Shown here piece after piece: positions 48,008 to 56,552 of a stretch of DNA of 64,000 nt (its first letter is position 1; every line of letters starts with the position of its first letter). The notes under the pieces are model-generated. The model was not told the DNA's origin. It ran no database searches and was given only the letters and a program-made list of their open reading frames with translations. Made by a program: the position numbers and the translations under genes. This DNA comes from Bacteroidota bacterium (GTDB lineage: Bacteria > Bacteroidota > Bacteroidia > NS11-12g > UBA9320). The DNA lies in the NCBI GenBank assembly GCA_002746305.1, contig NVWV01000003.1, positions 15,999-79,998 on the forward strand, given 5' to 3'.

Positions 48008-48805
48008 ATGAACTTTAAAAAAATAAATCTAGGAGTTATAGTTATTGCCCTAACTTTTTTTGCTTGTAGGCCAATAAAACACAAGTTGGAAACCAGATAT
48101 TTAATTGACGGAGACAGTTTCATTCTGTCAGAGCTATTTGATGATTATAAGAGAATATACAATCTAAATACCAATGGGGACACACTATATATCGAGACAA
48201 AATACATAAATAGTCAAGGATTAGACAGTATTGAATATAAAAGCATGTCTTCTTCTAGAGTTGATGTCACCAATATATTAAGTGACCAGAATGGTCTAAA
48301 ACATAGTGAAAGGTTTGATCTTATTGCAGGTATAGTGAAAAAGCAATATTTCAAGTTTGACGAAAAATATGATAACAGTGGAAATCTCATTGAGTATTGT
48401 TTAGAAGGCAATAGATGCAACACAAATGATATATCAATGTTAGATCAAAATTCAGTTCAAGTTGAAAATATAGAATTAGGGACAAAAGTGATTTATTATT
48501 ATGACAAGTCTTTCAACCTGAATAAAATTAAACGATTCATTGATCACGATACCGCTACCATTAAACTTGTGCGTGACACGAATACTCGATTGGTTTCTAT
48601 ATCGAAATTTTCAAAAGAGAGTGATACTAAATACTCCTTCGAATACTTCAATGATAATATTAGCAGGATTGTTGTTACAACCCAACGTGGAGAGACTATT
48701 TATATTATTGAAAATATTGGTCCAAATTCAATGATGATTGATGTGAAATCAAAAATAAGGCATGAGAAAATTTACATTGAAGGCTATACACTAAGAAATG
48801 GATAA
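48008..48805 (+). CDS. lipoprotein directly after the RHS protein, candidate immunity partner
   Basis: 265 residues with lipobox at Cys20 (TFFAC), 2 bp after the RHS stop. The rest is beta-hairpin rich and contains YD-like turns (YDNSGNLIEYCLEG, YYYDKSFNLNKIKRF), so it resembles a short stretch of RHS/YD strand. In polymorphic toxin loci the gene right after the RHS C-terminus is usually the immunity protein, often a lipoprotein if the target is in the periplasm. Two alternatives remain: a shell cap, or an anchor holding the RHS protein at the membrane. It is the last gene of the operon. Confidence 0.65.
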   Translation: MNFKKINLGVIVIALTFFACRPIKHKLETRYLIDGDSFILSELFDDYKRIYNLNTNGDTLYIETKYINSQGLDSIEYKSMSSSRVDVTNILSDQNGLKHSERFDLIAGIVKKQYFKFDEKYDNSGNLIEYCLEGNRCNTNDISMLDQNSVQVENIELGTKVIYYYDKSFNLNKIKRFIDHDTATIKLVRDTNTRLVSISKFSKESDTKYSFEYFNDNISRIVVTTQRGETIYIIENIGPNSMMIDVKSKIRHEKIYIEGYTLRNG

Positions 48806-48934
48806 TGAGGGGCAATGTGTAAACAAAGAGTTATGAAAAATACAAATAACTACAGAGCCGAGTTTAAAGGCAAGGAGAGAAGTCATTAAAGAATGATTTC
48901 ATAGTGTAACAACACCCTGTGGGTATGAAGACGG

Positions 48935-48962
48935 GGTTGCAATTTACAGGCAACCTATTTAC
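48935..48962 (+). terminator. possible terminator hairpin of the giant RHS operon
   Basis: GGTTGC (48935-48940) and GCAACC (48950-48955) form a perfect 6-bp stem, followed by TATTTAC. It is weak but the only hairpin found between the lipoprotein stop and the next gene. Confidence 0.35.
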
Positions 48963-48983
48963 ACATTCTTTCATCTATATTTT

Positions 48984-50396
48984 ATGAATCTACCAAATAA
49001 AAAACTATGCTTGAAAATTATTTTTTCTTTATTGTTATGGATCATAAGTCCATGCCAGCTTTTTTCTCAGACTCAAATAGGAACTGATTTTAATGGAGCA
49101 TCAGAAGGGGAAAAATTAGGCTCGTCCGTTGCTATAACTTCTGATGGTAGCAGAGTTGTAATTGGAGCACTTGGCAATGTAAATAGCAGAGGATATGTAG
49201 TCATATATGATGAGATACAGGGTAATTGGCAACAAGTAGGAGACCAAATTGATGGAATAAGCAATGGGGGTGAATTTGGATCATCAGTCTCAATCTCTGA
49301 CGATGGAAAAGTTGTGGTCATTGGAAGCGTCAGTTATGATGAGTATAGAGGAGCTATTCAGGTATATAAGTTGGCAAATGGAAATTGGACACAAGTGGGT
49401 GCCAACATTTATGGTGAAGCTCAAGGGGATGAATTCGGACTGGAAACTTCTATATCAGGTGATGGAAGCATAATTGCCGCAGGAGGCCCTGGGAATAGCA
49501 ATAATGCATACGCTTCAGGACAGGTGAAAATATATTCAATTGTAAATGGGAACGTGATAACAATGGGAAAGGCAATTGAAGGACATGAAATGAGAGATGA
49601 AGTAGGAGGTTATATATCTCTTTCTTCAGATGGGGGAAGAATAGCAATTTCTGGGGCTGGCTCAATTAGAATATATGACTTTATATCAGGATCTTGGCGG
49701 CAAGTTGGTGATAACATTAATGATGGTTTAACTGTTTCTATGTCTGATGATGGGAACAGGCTTGTAGCTGGTGTTGATGAATCTGTGGTAAAAGTATTTG
49801 ATTACGTGGGAGGTAATTGGGAACAAGTCGGTTCAACATTGTATGGGGAAACATCCGAGGACGCATTTGGGCGTGATGTTGCCATTTCTGCTGATGGATT
49901 AAGGTTGGCAGTTGGTGCAGGTAGAAATGACGAAAACGGAATTGACGCAGGTCATGTCCGTATTTTCGACTTTAAAAACGGTCTTTGGACTCGGGTAGGT
50001 CAAGATATAGATGGTGATGCTGCGGTAGATAGAATAGGAGAAGTTATCTCACTCTCGGGAGATGGTGAAACCATTATCATTGGAACTATTTTTAACGATG
50101 AAAAAGGCTCCTTTAGTGGACAAGCACGTGTGTTCAATTTAGAAGGTCTAATGACTAATAGCATTATACGAGCTAGCGAACATATCTTACTTTCTCCAAA
50201 CCCTACTTCTGGAGTTATTGTGGTTGAGGGATTGGAACCAAAGGAGGTTAGAATATTTAATTGTTTTGGACAAGTTGTTTTTACTAAAAAGCTATCCAGA
50301 AATGAGATTGATATTTCGCATTTAGTCAGCGGAATTTATGTAGTTCAACTCATGGTGGACGGGGAGTTATTTTCAAAGAGTGTGGTTAAAAGGTGA
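48984..50396 (+). CDS. secreted FG-GAP-like repeat protein, T9SS type A cargo (paralogue)
   Basis: 470 residues with signal peptide (to about LFSQT). Residues 30-390 hold about seven repeats of roughly 50 residues with cores such as GSSVAITSDGSRVVIGA and GNWQQVGDQIDG, homologous to the repeats of the protein at 2773-5199 but more divergent in sequence. The end, from LSPNPTSGV, is a T9SS type A sorting domain (GIYVVQL then SVVKR). It lacks the middle domains of its longer relative. Located 178 bp after the RHS operon; whether it is functionally linked to it cannot be said. Confidence 0.83.
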   Translation: MNLPNKKLCLKIIFSLLLWIISPCQLFSQTQIGTDFNGASEGEKLGSSVAITSDGSRVVIGALGNVNSRGYVVIYDEIQGNWQQVGDQIDGISNGGEFGSSVSISDDGKVVVIGSVSYDEYRGAIQVYKLANGNWTQVGANIYGEAQGDEFGLETSISGDGSIIAAGGPGNSNNAYASGQVKIYSIVNGNVITMGKAIEGHEMRDEVGGYISLSSDGGRIAISGAGSIRIYDFISGSWRQVGDNINDGLTVSMSDDGNRLVAGVDESVVKVFDYVGGNWEQVGSTLYGETSEDAFGRDVAISADGLRLAVGAGRNDENGIDAGHVRIFDFKNGLWTRVGQDIDGDAAVDRIGEVISLSGDGETIIIGTIFNDEKGSFSGQARVFNLEGLMTNSIIRASEHILLSPNPTSGVIVVEGLEPKEVRIFNCFGQVVFTKKLSRNEIDISHLVSGIYVVQLMVDGELFSKSVVKR

Positions 50397-50831
50397 ATGA
50401 AAACAATAGCCTACTCCAAGAGTTTGGCAATGTCAAATGCCTGTTTAACTATATACTTTTGGGGGTGAGTGCAAGATAAGCCTAATCATGAGACGATGTT
50501 CTACCTTTAATTGCCATTCTGGCTTCTATGGTTAAGAAGGAGCTGCGAGGATAGGTTGAAAAATTTACGGTCTGTTATAACGATCAAAAAATGTAATTTT
50601 GATTACGTTCTTTAATAATAACTGAAACCTTTTACAATCAGTTACGAGTTTGCTTCTAAGGTCACTAAAATGACATTGAGATAAACGGATAAGGCTACTT
50701 ATATGCCTTTGTGCTATGCGAACTATGCCACATTCAGAGGTTTCAACACCCCTCTAGAGCACCCCCCAACCATCACCTTAGAAACACTACTTTGAACGTA
50801 AGTATTATTGACGTAACAGACCTTTTAAGGC
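50397..50831. other. non-coding stretch, nothing recognised
   Basis: 435 bp between convergent genes. No credible frame, remnant or strong terminator hairpin was seen. It may hold the 3' ends of both transcripts. Confidence 0.45.
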
Positions 50832-51893
50832 CTACAATACCATATGTTTTAATCTCTGTAAATCTGCCCCCTCACCCACTTCTATAATGTAGATGCCAGG
50901 TTTTGGAAGAGACAGTGTTTTGCTCCCTTCAACAACATCGGTTAATACCATTGTTCCGTTTTGAGAGTATACACGAATATTTGATTCTCCGTGATTTTCC
51001 GACTTAACGTTCACCTTAATTTTTGAACCTCCTAAAGTTGAAATAACCACTTGGTCTTTCTGCTTCATTTCAAATAGAACAACAGAGGAATAATCAAATT
51101 CACCATCAAAGTCGATCTGCTTTATTCTGTAAAACAGCTTACTTAAATAAGCTGGAGGATGATGCATCTCTCTATACTCTAATATGGTATTGCTCATTCC
51201 ATTGGCCGCCTTAGATCCAACCTGCAGTCCTTCAATCCAATTTTCTGCATCTTCACTGTATTCAATAATAAAATGACTGTTGTTCTCTTCACTTGCTGTA
51301 GACCACTTAACTTGAACTTGGTCTTCACCATAAGATTCGGCTTCAACTCTGAGCCACGAAACTGGTAGAACACTACCCGTAGGTAGAAGGCCACCTGCGG
51401 TATTGACACTCCCAAAACTTGGTAATCCAGATGCACCTGAGCAATTTGCTACTTGGACACTTCCAAAAAATATTTTGGCACTAGCTTTACAACCGCCTGT
51501 AGAACCCAATCTACCTCCATTCCTTAGAATAATTGAACTGCCAGCTCCCAAAACCAGTCTTCTGTTTTTAAATATCCGTAGTCTCGCACTCGATCCATCC
51601 ACAATAATGGTTATGGCCTTGTTTGAGTGAACCGTATAATTATTGTTTACCCTAAAAACGCCATTTAGTAAAATCGTATCTCCTGACACTAAAGATCCAA
51701 AAGGGTTAGAGGATGTGTTCACGGCTGATGCCGAAGAAACACAAACATTAGAGGCAGCAGAATCTGAGGCTGTAGACATCCCTCCAATAAAAAAAATAGC
51801 AGCAATGATGGTCCCGATAACAAAGGATCCTACAATGGTAAGACCAACCAGATTGGTACGAAGAGACACACGTGGTTCTTGAATAAATTTCAT
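50832..51893 (-). CDS. membrane-anchored or exported protein with T9SS type A-like C-terminus
   Basis: 353 residues. An N-terminal hydrophobic helix (about 15-38, LVGLTIVGSFVIGTIIAAIFFIGG) begins only after 14 polar residues, so it may be a long signal peptide or an anchor. Then come a short right-handed beta region with repeated strands (about 65-150; DTILLNGVFRVNNNYTVHSN), the beta-sandwich that often precedes sorting domains (VSWLRVEAESYGEDQVQVKWSTASEENNSHF), and a C-terminal domain of the T9SS type A fold (ESNIRVYSQNGTMV, KPGIYIIEVG) in which the usual PNP motif is missing. Downstream of the NtrC-type regulator in the same direction. Confidence 0.72.
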   Translation of the reverse strand: MKFIQEPRVSLRTNLVGLTIVGSFVIGTIIAAIFFIGGMSTASDSAASNVCVSSASAVNTSSNPFGSLVSGDTILLNGVFRVNNNYTVHSNKAITIIVDGSSARLRIFKNRRLVLGAGSSIILRNGGRLGSTGGCKASAKIFFGSVQVANCSGASGLPSFGSVNTAGGLLPTGSVLPVSWLRVEAESYGEDQVQVKWSTASEENNSHFIIEYSEDAENWIEGLQVGSKAANGMSNTILEYREMHHPPAYLSKLFYRIKQIDFDGEFDYSSVVLFEMKQKDQVVISTLGGSKIKVNVKSENHGESNIRVYSQNGTMVLTDVVEGSKTLSLPKPGIYIIEVGEGADLQRLKHMVL

Positions 51894-52027
51894 GATAAAT
51901 AGTAGTTTATATGTTAGTAGCTAAGACCATTTGGCCCTAATTAGTTTCAAATATAGACTAATTTATCCTATATTGGGAAATATTGCAAATAAAAATAAGA
52001 TGCTTTTGCCAAAAATCGTAATTAAGA

Positions 52028-53200
52028 TTAGATGCCATCCGAAAAAATTAGTCCTTTCGCCGTGATTGTCTGGTCGTCTCGCATTAATATGCACCTGTCA
52101 ATTACAGCCATAAGTTCTCTCACATTTCCGTACCATTCGTGTTCTTTTAATTTTTTCTCTGCAGATTCGTCAAATCGCACATCCCCAGCACCATGTCGGT
52201 CCGCAAATAATTGTAAGAAATGTCGTGCAAGAATAAGCACATCACTTCCTCTTTCTCTTAGATTCGGCAAGTGAATCAAAAACCCTTGAATTCGATAGTA
52301 TAAATCCTCCCTGAACAACCCTTGTTTTACCAAAATACCTAAATTCTTGTTCGTCGCAGCAATGATTCTTAAGTCTAGTTTAATCTCTTTATTACTGCCC
52401 AATCTAGATATCTTCTTTTCTTGAAGCACTCGCAGCATTTTTGCTTGAAGTTTCAGCTCTAGTTCTCCTATTTCATCTAAGAAGATAGTTCCTCCTTGAG
52501 CTTCTTCAAATCTTCCCTTCCTTCGTGAACTTGCACCAGTAAATGCCCCACGCTCATGCCCAAACAATTCATCTTCCATAAGATGGTCTGGAATTGCTGC
52601 AACGTTAACCGCAACAAATGGTTTTTTTCTGCGTGGTGAATTGTCATGAATAGCTTGAGCCACCAGTTCTTTACCCGTCCCACTCGAACCAGTTATCATT
52701 ACAAGTGTATCCGATTTTTCAACACGCTGAATAAGCTTTAACACCCTCAACAAAGCTGAACTTTCACCAATGATATGTCTATATTTTGATCGATCCGGTA
52801 TCTCCTCTCTCAACAATTCAACCTCTTCCTCTAAAGCAATGTAGGAAGAAATGTTTTTTAATGCGTGAATCATTTTTAAGATGGACTGATCATTCTTCAC
52901 TATATAACGTAATGCCCCATTGTCATAGGCTTCGACAACCACATTTACATCATCCTGTCCTGACAAAAATATAACAGGCAGTTTAGGACGCAACTTATGA
53001 ACTTGCCTTAATACCTCCATACCAGACATTCCTTCCAATCCATGATCCAAACTTAGTATTGAAAAATCATCGTGAATTCGATTTAAAAAATCCCGACCGC
53101 TGTGAAATACAACTACGGGGTATCCTTTCTCTTTCAATGCCTGCTCCAATATGGAAGCATACATTTCATTATCCTCTACAATGGCGACTTTTGGTAACAT
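52028..53200 (-). CDS. NtrC-type sigma-54 activator lacking its DNA-binding domain
   Basis: 390 residues. The receiver (1-120) keeps VEDNE, the phospho-acceptor Asp in ILSLDHGL and the Lys in YIVKND. The AAA+ domain (about 145-365) has Walker A (GSSGTGKE), the sigma-54 contact loop GAFTGA, Walker B (GGTIFLDEIGEL) and the arginine-finger segment NVRELMAVIDRC. The protein ends after 25 further residues, where family members usually have a Fis-type helix-turn-helix of 50-80 residues. No such domain is found in any frame downstream. It could activate sigma-54 from solution, as some HTH-less activators do, or be truncated. Target and partner kinase unknown. Confidence 0.88.
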   Translation of the reverse strand: MLPKVAIVEDNEMYASILEQALKEKGYPVVVFHSGRDFLNRIHDDFSILSLDHGLEGMSGMEVLRQVHKLRPKLPVIFLSGQDDVNVVVEAYDNGALRYIVKNDQSILKMIHALKNISSYIALEEEVELLREEIPDRSKYRHIIGESSALLRVLKLIQRVEKSDTLVMITGSSGTGKELVAQAIHDNSPRRKKPFVAVNVAAIPDHLMEDELFGHERGAFTGASSRRKGRFEEAQGGTIFLDEIGELELKLQAKMLRVLQEKKISRLGSNKEIKLDLRIIAATNKNLGILVKQGLFREDLYYRIQGFLIHLPNLRERGSDVLILARHFLQLFADRHGAGDVRFDESAEKKLKEHEWYGNVRELMAVIDRCILMRDDQTITAKGLIFSDGI

Positions 53201-53408
53201 ACTTGAACTACCACAATATTAGTACAAATACTATTGAAGTTTCCGCACTTGTTTCTACCCCATTTCACTTAATAGGAGAACAAGACATACAGAAGTTGAT
53301 TTTTGACATACTGACCTAGTGTATCAACTATGTTGATTTTGGAAATAGTTACAAAGGAGTATCCTATTTGACTGTTAGCTCCGGACCATTTAGACGATTG
53401 GTCGATTA

Positions 53409-53598
53409 CTAATTTTCAATCAATACTTTCTCTATCAAACCATAATCGGTCTTGAAAAAATAAACCCCATTTGGAAGTTTTGAAAGATCAATATTGTTCG
53501 TTCCAACTCGCAAGGTTTCTTCTTGCACTTTTTGACCTGTGACCGTAAATATTTCCAGTTTAGCCGGAGTTGACACATAAATATTTATGCTAGATGCA
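53409..53598 (-). pseudogene. 3' remnant of a T9SS cargo gene (sorting domain only)
   Basis: On the minus strand the frame reads AASSINIYVSTPAKLEIFTV, then TGQKVQEETLRVGTNNIDL and LPNGVYFFKTDYGLIEKVLI, ending EN-stop at 53409-53411. This is a T9SS type A sorting domain from just after its PNP motif to the end. A stop codon lies upstream in frame and no body of the protein exists; the break sits at about 53595, exactly where the plus-strand barrel fragment begins. Confidence 0.75.
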
Positions 53599-54199
53599 GC
53601 CCTACGTTACTGCCTTTGGAGGTCCACGGATTTATAGTACGGGTCAGAAGGTCGCTTTGTACAATACACCGAATGATTCTGAGGGAAGTACTCGCGAAAC
53701 GATAACAGCTTCAGCTGCTTGGAGTTCTGGTATAGGAATTGGGGCAAAGTTTAGGGTTAACCAATTCATGTATTTTGACGCCCGATATGAAATGCTATTT
53801 ACCCGAGACAAACAAGTAGTGGACCTAGCGGGGAGCTACGTTTCAGGAGCGAATTACAAGCTTCGCCATGTAACCCAATCAGGCTCAAGTACTCAATTCA
53901 AACTGGGTTTAATCTTTGACCTTAGTTCTCACCAAACCCGTCGTGAATTGAAAAAAGAAGGATTTTATAAGGAAGAAAAGGTAACCTACTACATTGACTT
54001 GGAGGATGCTGATAAGATCATTATTCCTTGCGACCAAGAAACGATGCAAAAATCCGAGTTGAATAACAACCCAAACAGCGGTAATGATGATGATCCAGAT
54101 GAAGGAAGTGGGTTCGGTATCCCTAATATGAATGGAACGGGTTCTGGTGGAAAATTAAAGTCCATGCCAAAAATCAAACGACCAGTTTCAAGAAGCTAA
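53594..54199 (+). pseudogene. 3' part of an outer-membrane barrel protein, 5' end missing
   Basis: 201 codons from ATG 53594, with no signal peptide. The sequence starts inside a beta-barrel (QPYVTAFGGPRIYST, FMYFDARYEMLFTRDKQV, STQFKLGLIFDL) and goes on to a periplasmic-type tail rich in Asn, Asp and Gly. The tail and the intact terminator behind it show that the 3' end is original, while the 5' half is missing at the same breakpoint as the divergent sorting-domain remnant. As it stands the protein could not be exported. Confidence 0.65.
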
Positions 54200-54242
54200 C
54201 AGTCCGTTTTGTCACGAAATGGGAGCTATAAGACATACAATT

Positions 54243-54277
54243 AAAAAGGAGTCTAGCAAATGCTAAACTCCTTTTTT
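54243..54277 (+). terminator. Rho-independent terminator after the barrel fragment
   Basis: AAAAAGGAGT (54243-54252) and TAGCA pair with TGCTA and ACTCCTTTTT (54267-54276), giving a 15-bp stem with one mismatch and a 2-nt loop, plus T-run. The symmetric A- and T-tracts could make it work for either strand. Confidence 0.85.
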
Positions 54278-54504
54278 AATTAGCCCGTAGGAGTCTTAAG
54301 TCGAATATTTTAAACTTATATCTGACTCACAAATAGCTATTTACATTTTTTTGTGTATTGTAAAATTGGGATTTTCCTCCCCTCCAAATACAACAGATTT
54401 TATTCCATGGTTAAGCTCGAAAGTTGAAGCGTAAGCCTGGGCTTAAATTATAGAAAATGAACGCCTTTCTCATGGTCGGTAGGACTGAACCTATTTCATT
54501 TTAC

Positions 54505-56172
54505 TTACTCTTTAACGAATTTAACTCTTGCTATAACACCTCTCTCACCCAAGTAACTACAGTAATAGATCCCTGGCCTTAATTGTCCAACAGATATACT
54601 ACCACTTAGCTCTACTACTTTGTGGTTAATTATCATCTGACCAGTAACGCTCATTACATGTACCTCTTTAACAGTATGATCATCTAAAGAATAGTGTAAG
54701 ACACTTTTTGTCGGGTTAGGATACTGCGTAATCTGAATTCCATTTGTAGCAATTCCGTCACGAATGCCAGTTGTTTGTTGAGACGGTACTGTACTTCCAC
54801 CTCCTCCGCCACCCGGTCCTCCGCCTAATTCTGCATCGCAGTTTATATCGTTCGTCACTCCCCAAAGTGTTATTCCCGTTCCTGTTGCAATAATTGGTCC
54901 GCTAAAGTACACTACCGCTAAAGGAATCACTGGTATAGCAATCTTATTAATATTGTACCCATAGATGAATGAAGTCGTACCATTATTCACAATATTATAA
55001 TTCCCAGATCCAAATATAAAGTTAGAAAATACATTATTAGGATCAGATCCAAACATTTGATCCATTAAAGTTCCTGTTAGACCTATGGTTATATCTTCAG
55101 TCTGATTGTCAAAAGTATTGCAGGTAATTTTGACCGAAGAGTTATTATTAAAAAAGAATAGCCCCTTGTCACAACCGTTAAAGGAATTAAGGATAATATC
55201 ATTATTGGTATTCATGCCCTCCAAATATCCGCCATATCCTAAGTTGGTAAAATCGTTTTTCGCTATTCTTACCTGTTCGAAGGTACTGTTATGCCCTGAT
55301 TTTATACCTGTTGCAGCCAAGTTAAGTGCACTTGCAAAAAAATCATTACCACCTATATACACCCTATTTAACTGTGAACCTGCATGGCTACCCACATCCA
55401 GACCGATTTTTGAATCCGATAAATCAAAGGAGTTATTCAGTATGGTCACGTCAATACAATATCCATGAATCGCCATTTTTGTTTTCGATTTGCTATTGTC
55501 AAAATGATTATTGAAAAAATACCCATCAATAATAGCTCGCAGATGAAGGTAAATAAAATCACCGTCTGCTGTCAAAAATGAAGAATTTTTAACCTTCAAA
55601 TTTTTTGTATACATGATGTGTATTGGCCACATTTCAGTTGAATTTGAAAAAACGCAATGATCAATAATAATAATATCTGATTGGGTATATTGCTCAACAA
55701 CATTAATAGAATTAAATGCATTAAAGATAATTATGTGTTCGTCATTATCTGTAAACGTAGAGTAGCTAATATCCATTCTTCTATTATGGCAATTTGTAGG
55801 TGGGGAACAAAAATTCTGGTGTTCAATGGCAATATCTGCATCTCTTATTTCAAAGTTGGCCATCTCCACACCAAGTATACTTGAAGGGTTAGATATAGGT
55901 GTGGCATTTACTTTTATACCAACCCATTTTAATTCTCCTGAGGCTGACAACGAACCATTAATTGCTTTGAGAGCAGCCCCATCCATGATTGTAATAGATT
56001 TATGTTGGTTAAAAACACAATTCCCAGTTAAGGTCAAGGTGGCTCCTGGGTGAACGACAATATCATCAGAAAATGTACCACCACTAAGGGTGGTATTAGC
56101 TACGATATTAATTACAGCAAACGAATAACTGAATGCACAAACTTGTAATAACAATAGAATTCCTTTTAGCAT
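54505..56172 (-). CDS. beta-helix secreted protein, T9SS type A cargo
   Basis: 555 residues with signal peptide (to about SYSFA). Residues about 25-400 alternate short strands and Asn/Asp turns typical of a right-handed parallel beta-helix (pectate-lyase/adhesin fold): VHPGATLTLTGNCVFNQ, VKNSSFLTADGDF, IAKNDFTNLGYGG, ITCNTFDNQT. A Gly-rich linker (LGGGPGGGGGG, about 455) leads to a type A sorting domain from QYPNPTKSV to KFVKE. No catalytic residues for a lyase can be assigned, so a surface adhesin is as likely as an enzyme. The upstream 380 bp are empty. Confidence 0.82.
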   Translation of the reverse strand: MLKGILLLLQVCAFSYSFAVINIVANTTLSGGTFSDDIVVHPGATLTLTGNCVFNQHKSITIMDGAALKAINGSLSASGELKWVGIKVNATPISNPSSILGVEMANFEIRDADIAIEHQNFCSPPTNCHNRRMDISYSTFTDNDEHIIIFNAFNSINVVEQYTQSDIIIIDHCVFSNSTEMWPIHIMYTKNLKVKNSSFLTADGDFIYLHLRAIIDGYFFNNHFDNSKSKTKMAIHGYCIDVTILNNSFDLSDSKIGLDVGSHAGSQLNRVYIGGNDFFASALNLAATGIKSGHNSTFEQVRIAKNDFTNLGYGGYLEGMNTNNDIILNSFNGCDKGLFFFNNNSSVKITCNTFDNQTEDITIGLTGTLMDQMFGSDPNNVFSNFIFGSGNYNIVNNGTTSFIYGYNINKIAIPVIPLAVVYFSGPIIATGTGITLWGVTNDINCDAELGGGPGGGGGGSTVPSQQTTGIRDGIATNGIQITQYPNPTKSVLHYSLDDHTVKEVHVMSVTGQMIINHKVVELSGSISVGQLRPGIYYCSYLGERGVIARVKFVKE

Positions 56173-56552
56173 AATTTTATATTTATATCATCAATATTCC
56201 TGAATAATAACTTGGAAACAAAACAGGTGTCAGGTTTAGGTGTTTTCTGAAAAGTAAACGGTATGTTTGGTTAAGAAAAAGGATAATCAGCTGTGACTTT
56301 AGGGATCCCTAATAGATGCTTTTCTTCGCTTCGGTCCTATTCGTTTAGAAATTCACTTTGATTTAATTTGTGTTAAATCCACCCGAAAGAACTCATACCA
56401 AATTTCAAAAGCACGTTTCCTGTTTTAAGCATACCCCATCTAAATCATCAAACTTGAATCTTTTTTGTTTAACCCACTCCACTCAAGCTAGAAGGAATAT
56501 TACAGTGAACATAAAGCTAGAGATGCCTTCTTATCAGCACCTTATGTATCGA
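56173..56552. other. non-coding stretch, nothing recognised
   Basis: 380 bp between two minus-strand genes. A plus-strand frame starting at 56370 overlaps the 3' end of the CAP gene and has no credible composition. No hairpin with a T-run was seen. Confidence 0.45.

Noticed and set aside
51894..52027. TTGGCAAAAGC on the minus strand as a possible sigma-54 -24 element before the gene at 51893
   Set aside because: No GC-containing -12 element is found at the right distance, despite the adjacent sigma-54 activator gene.
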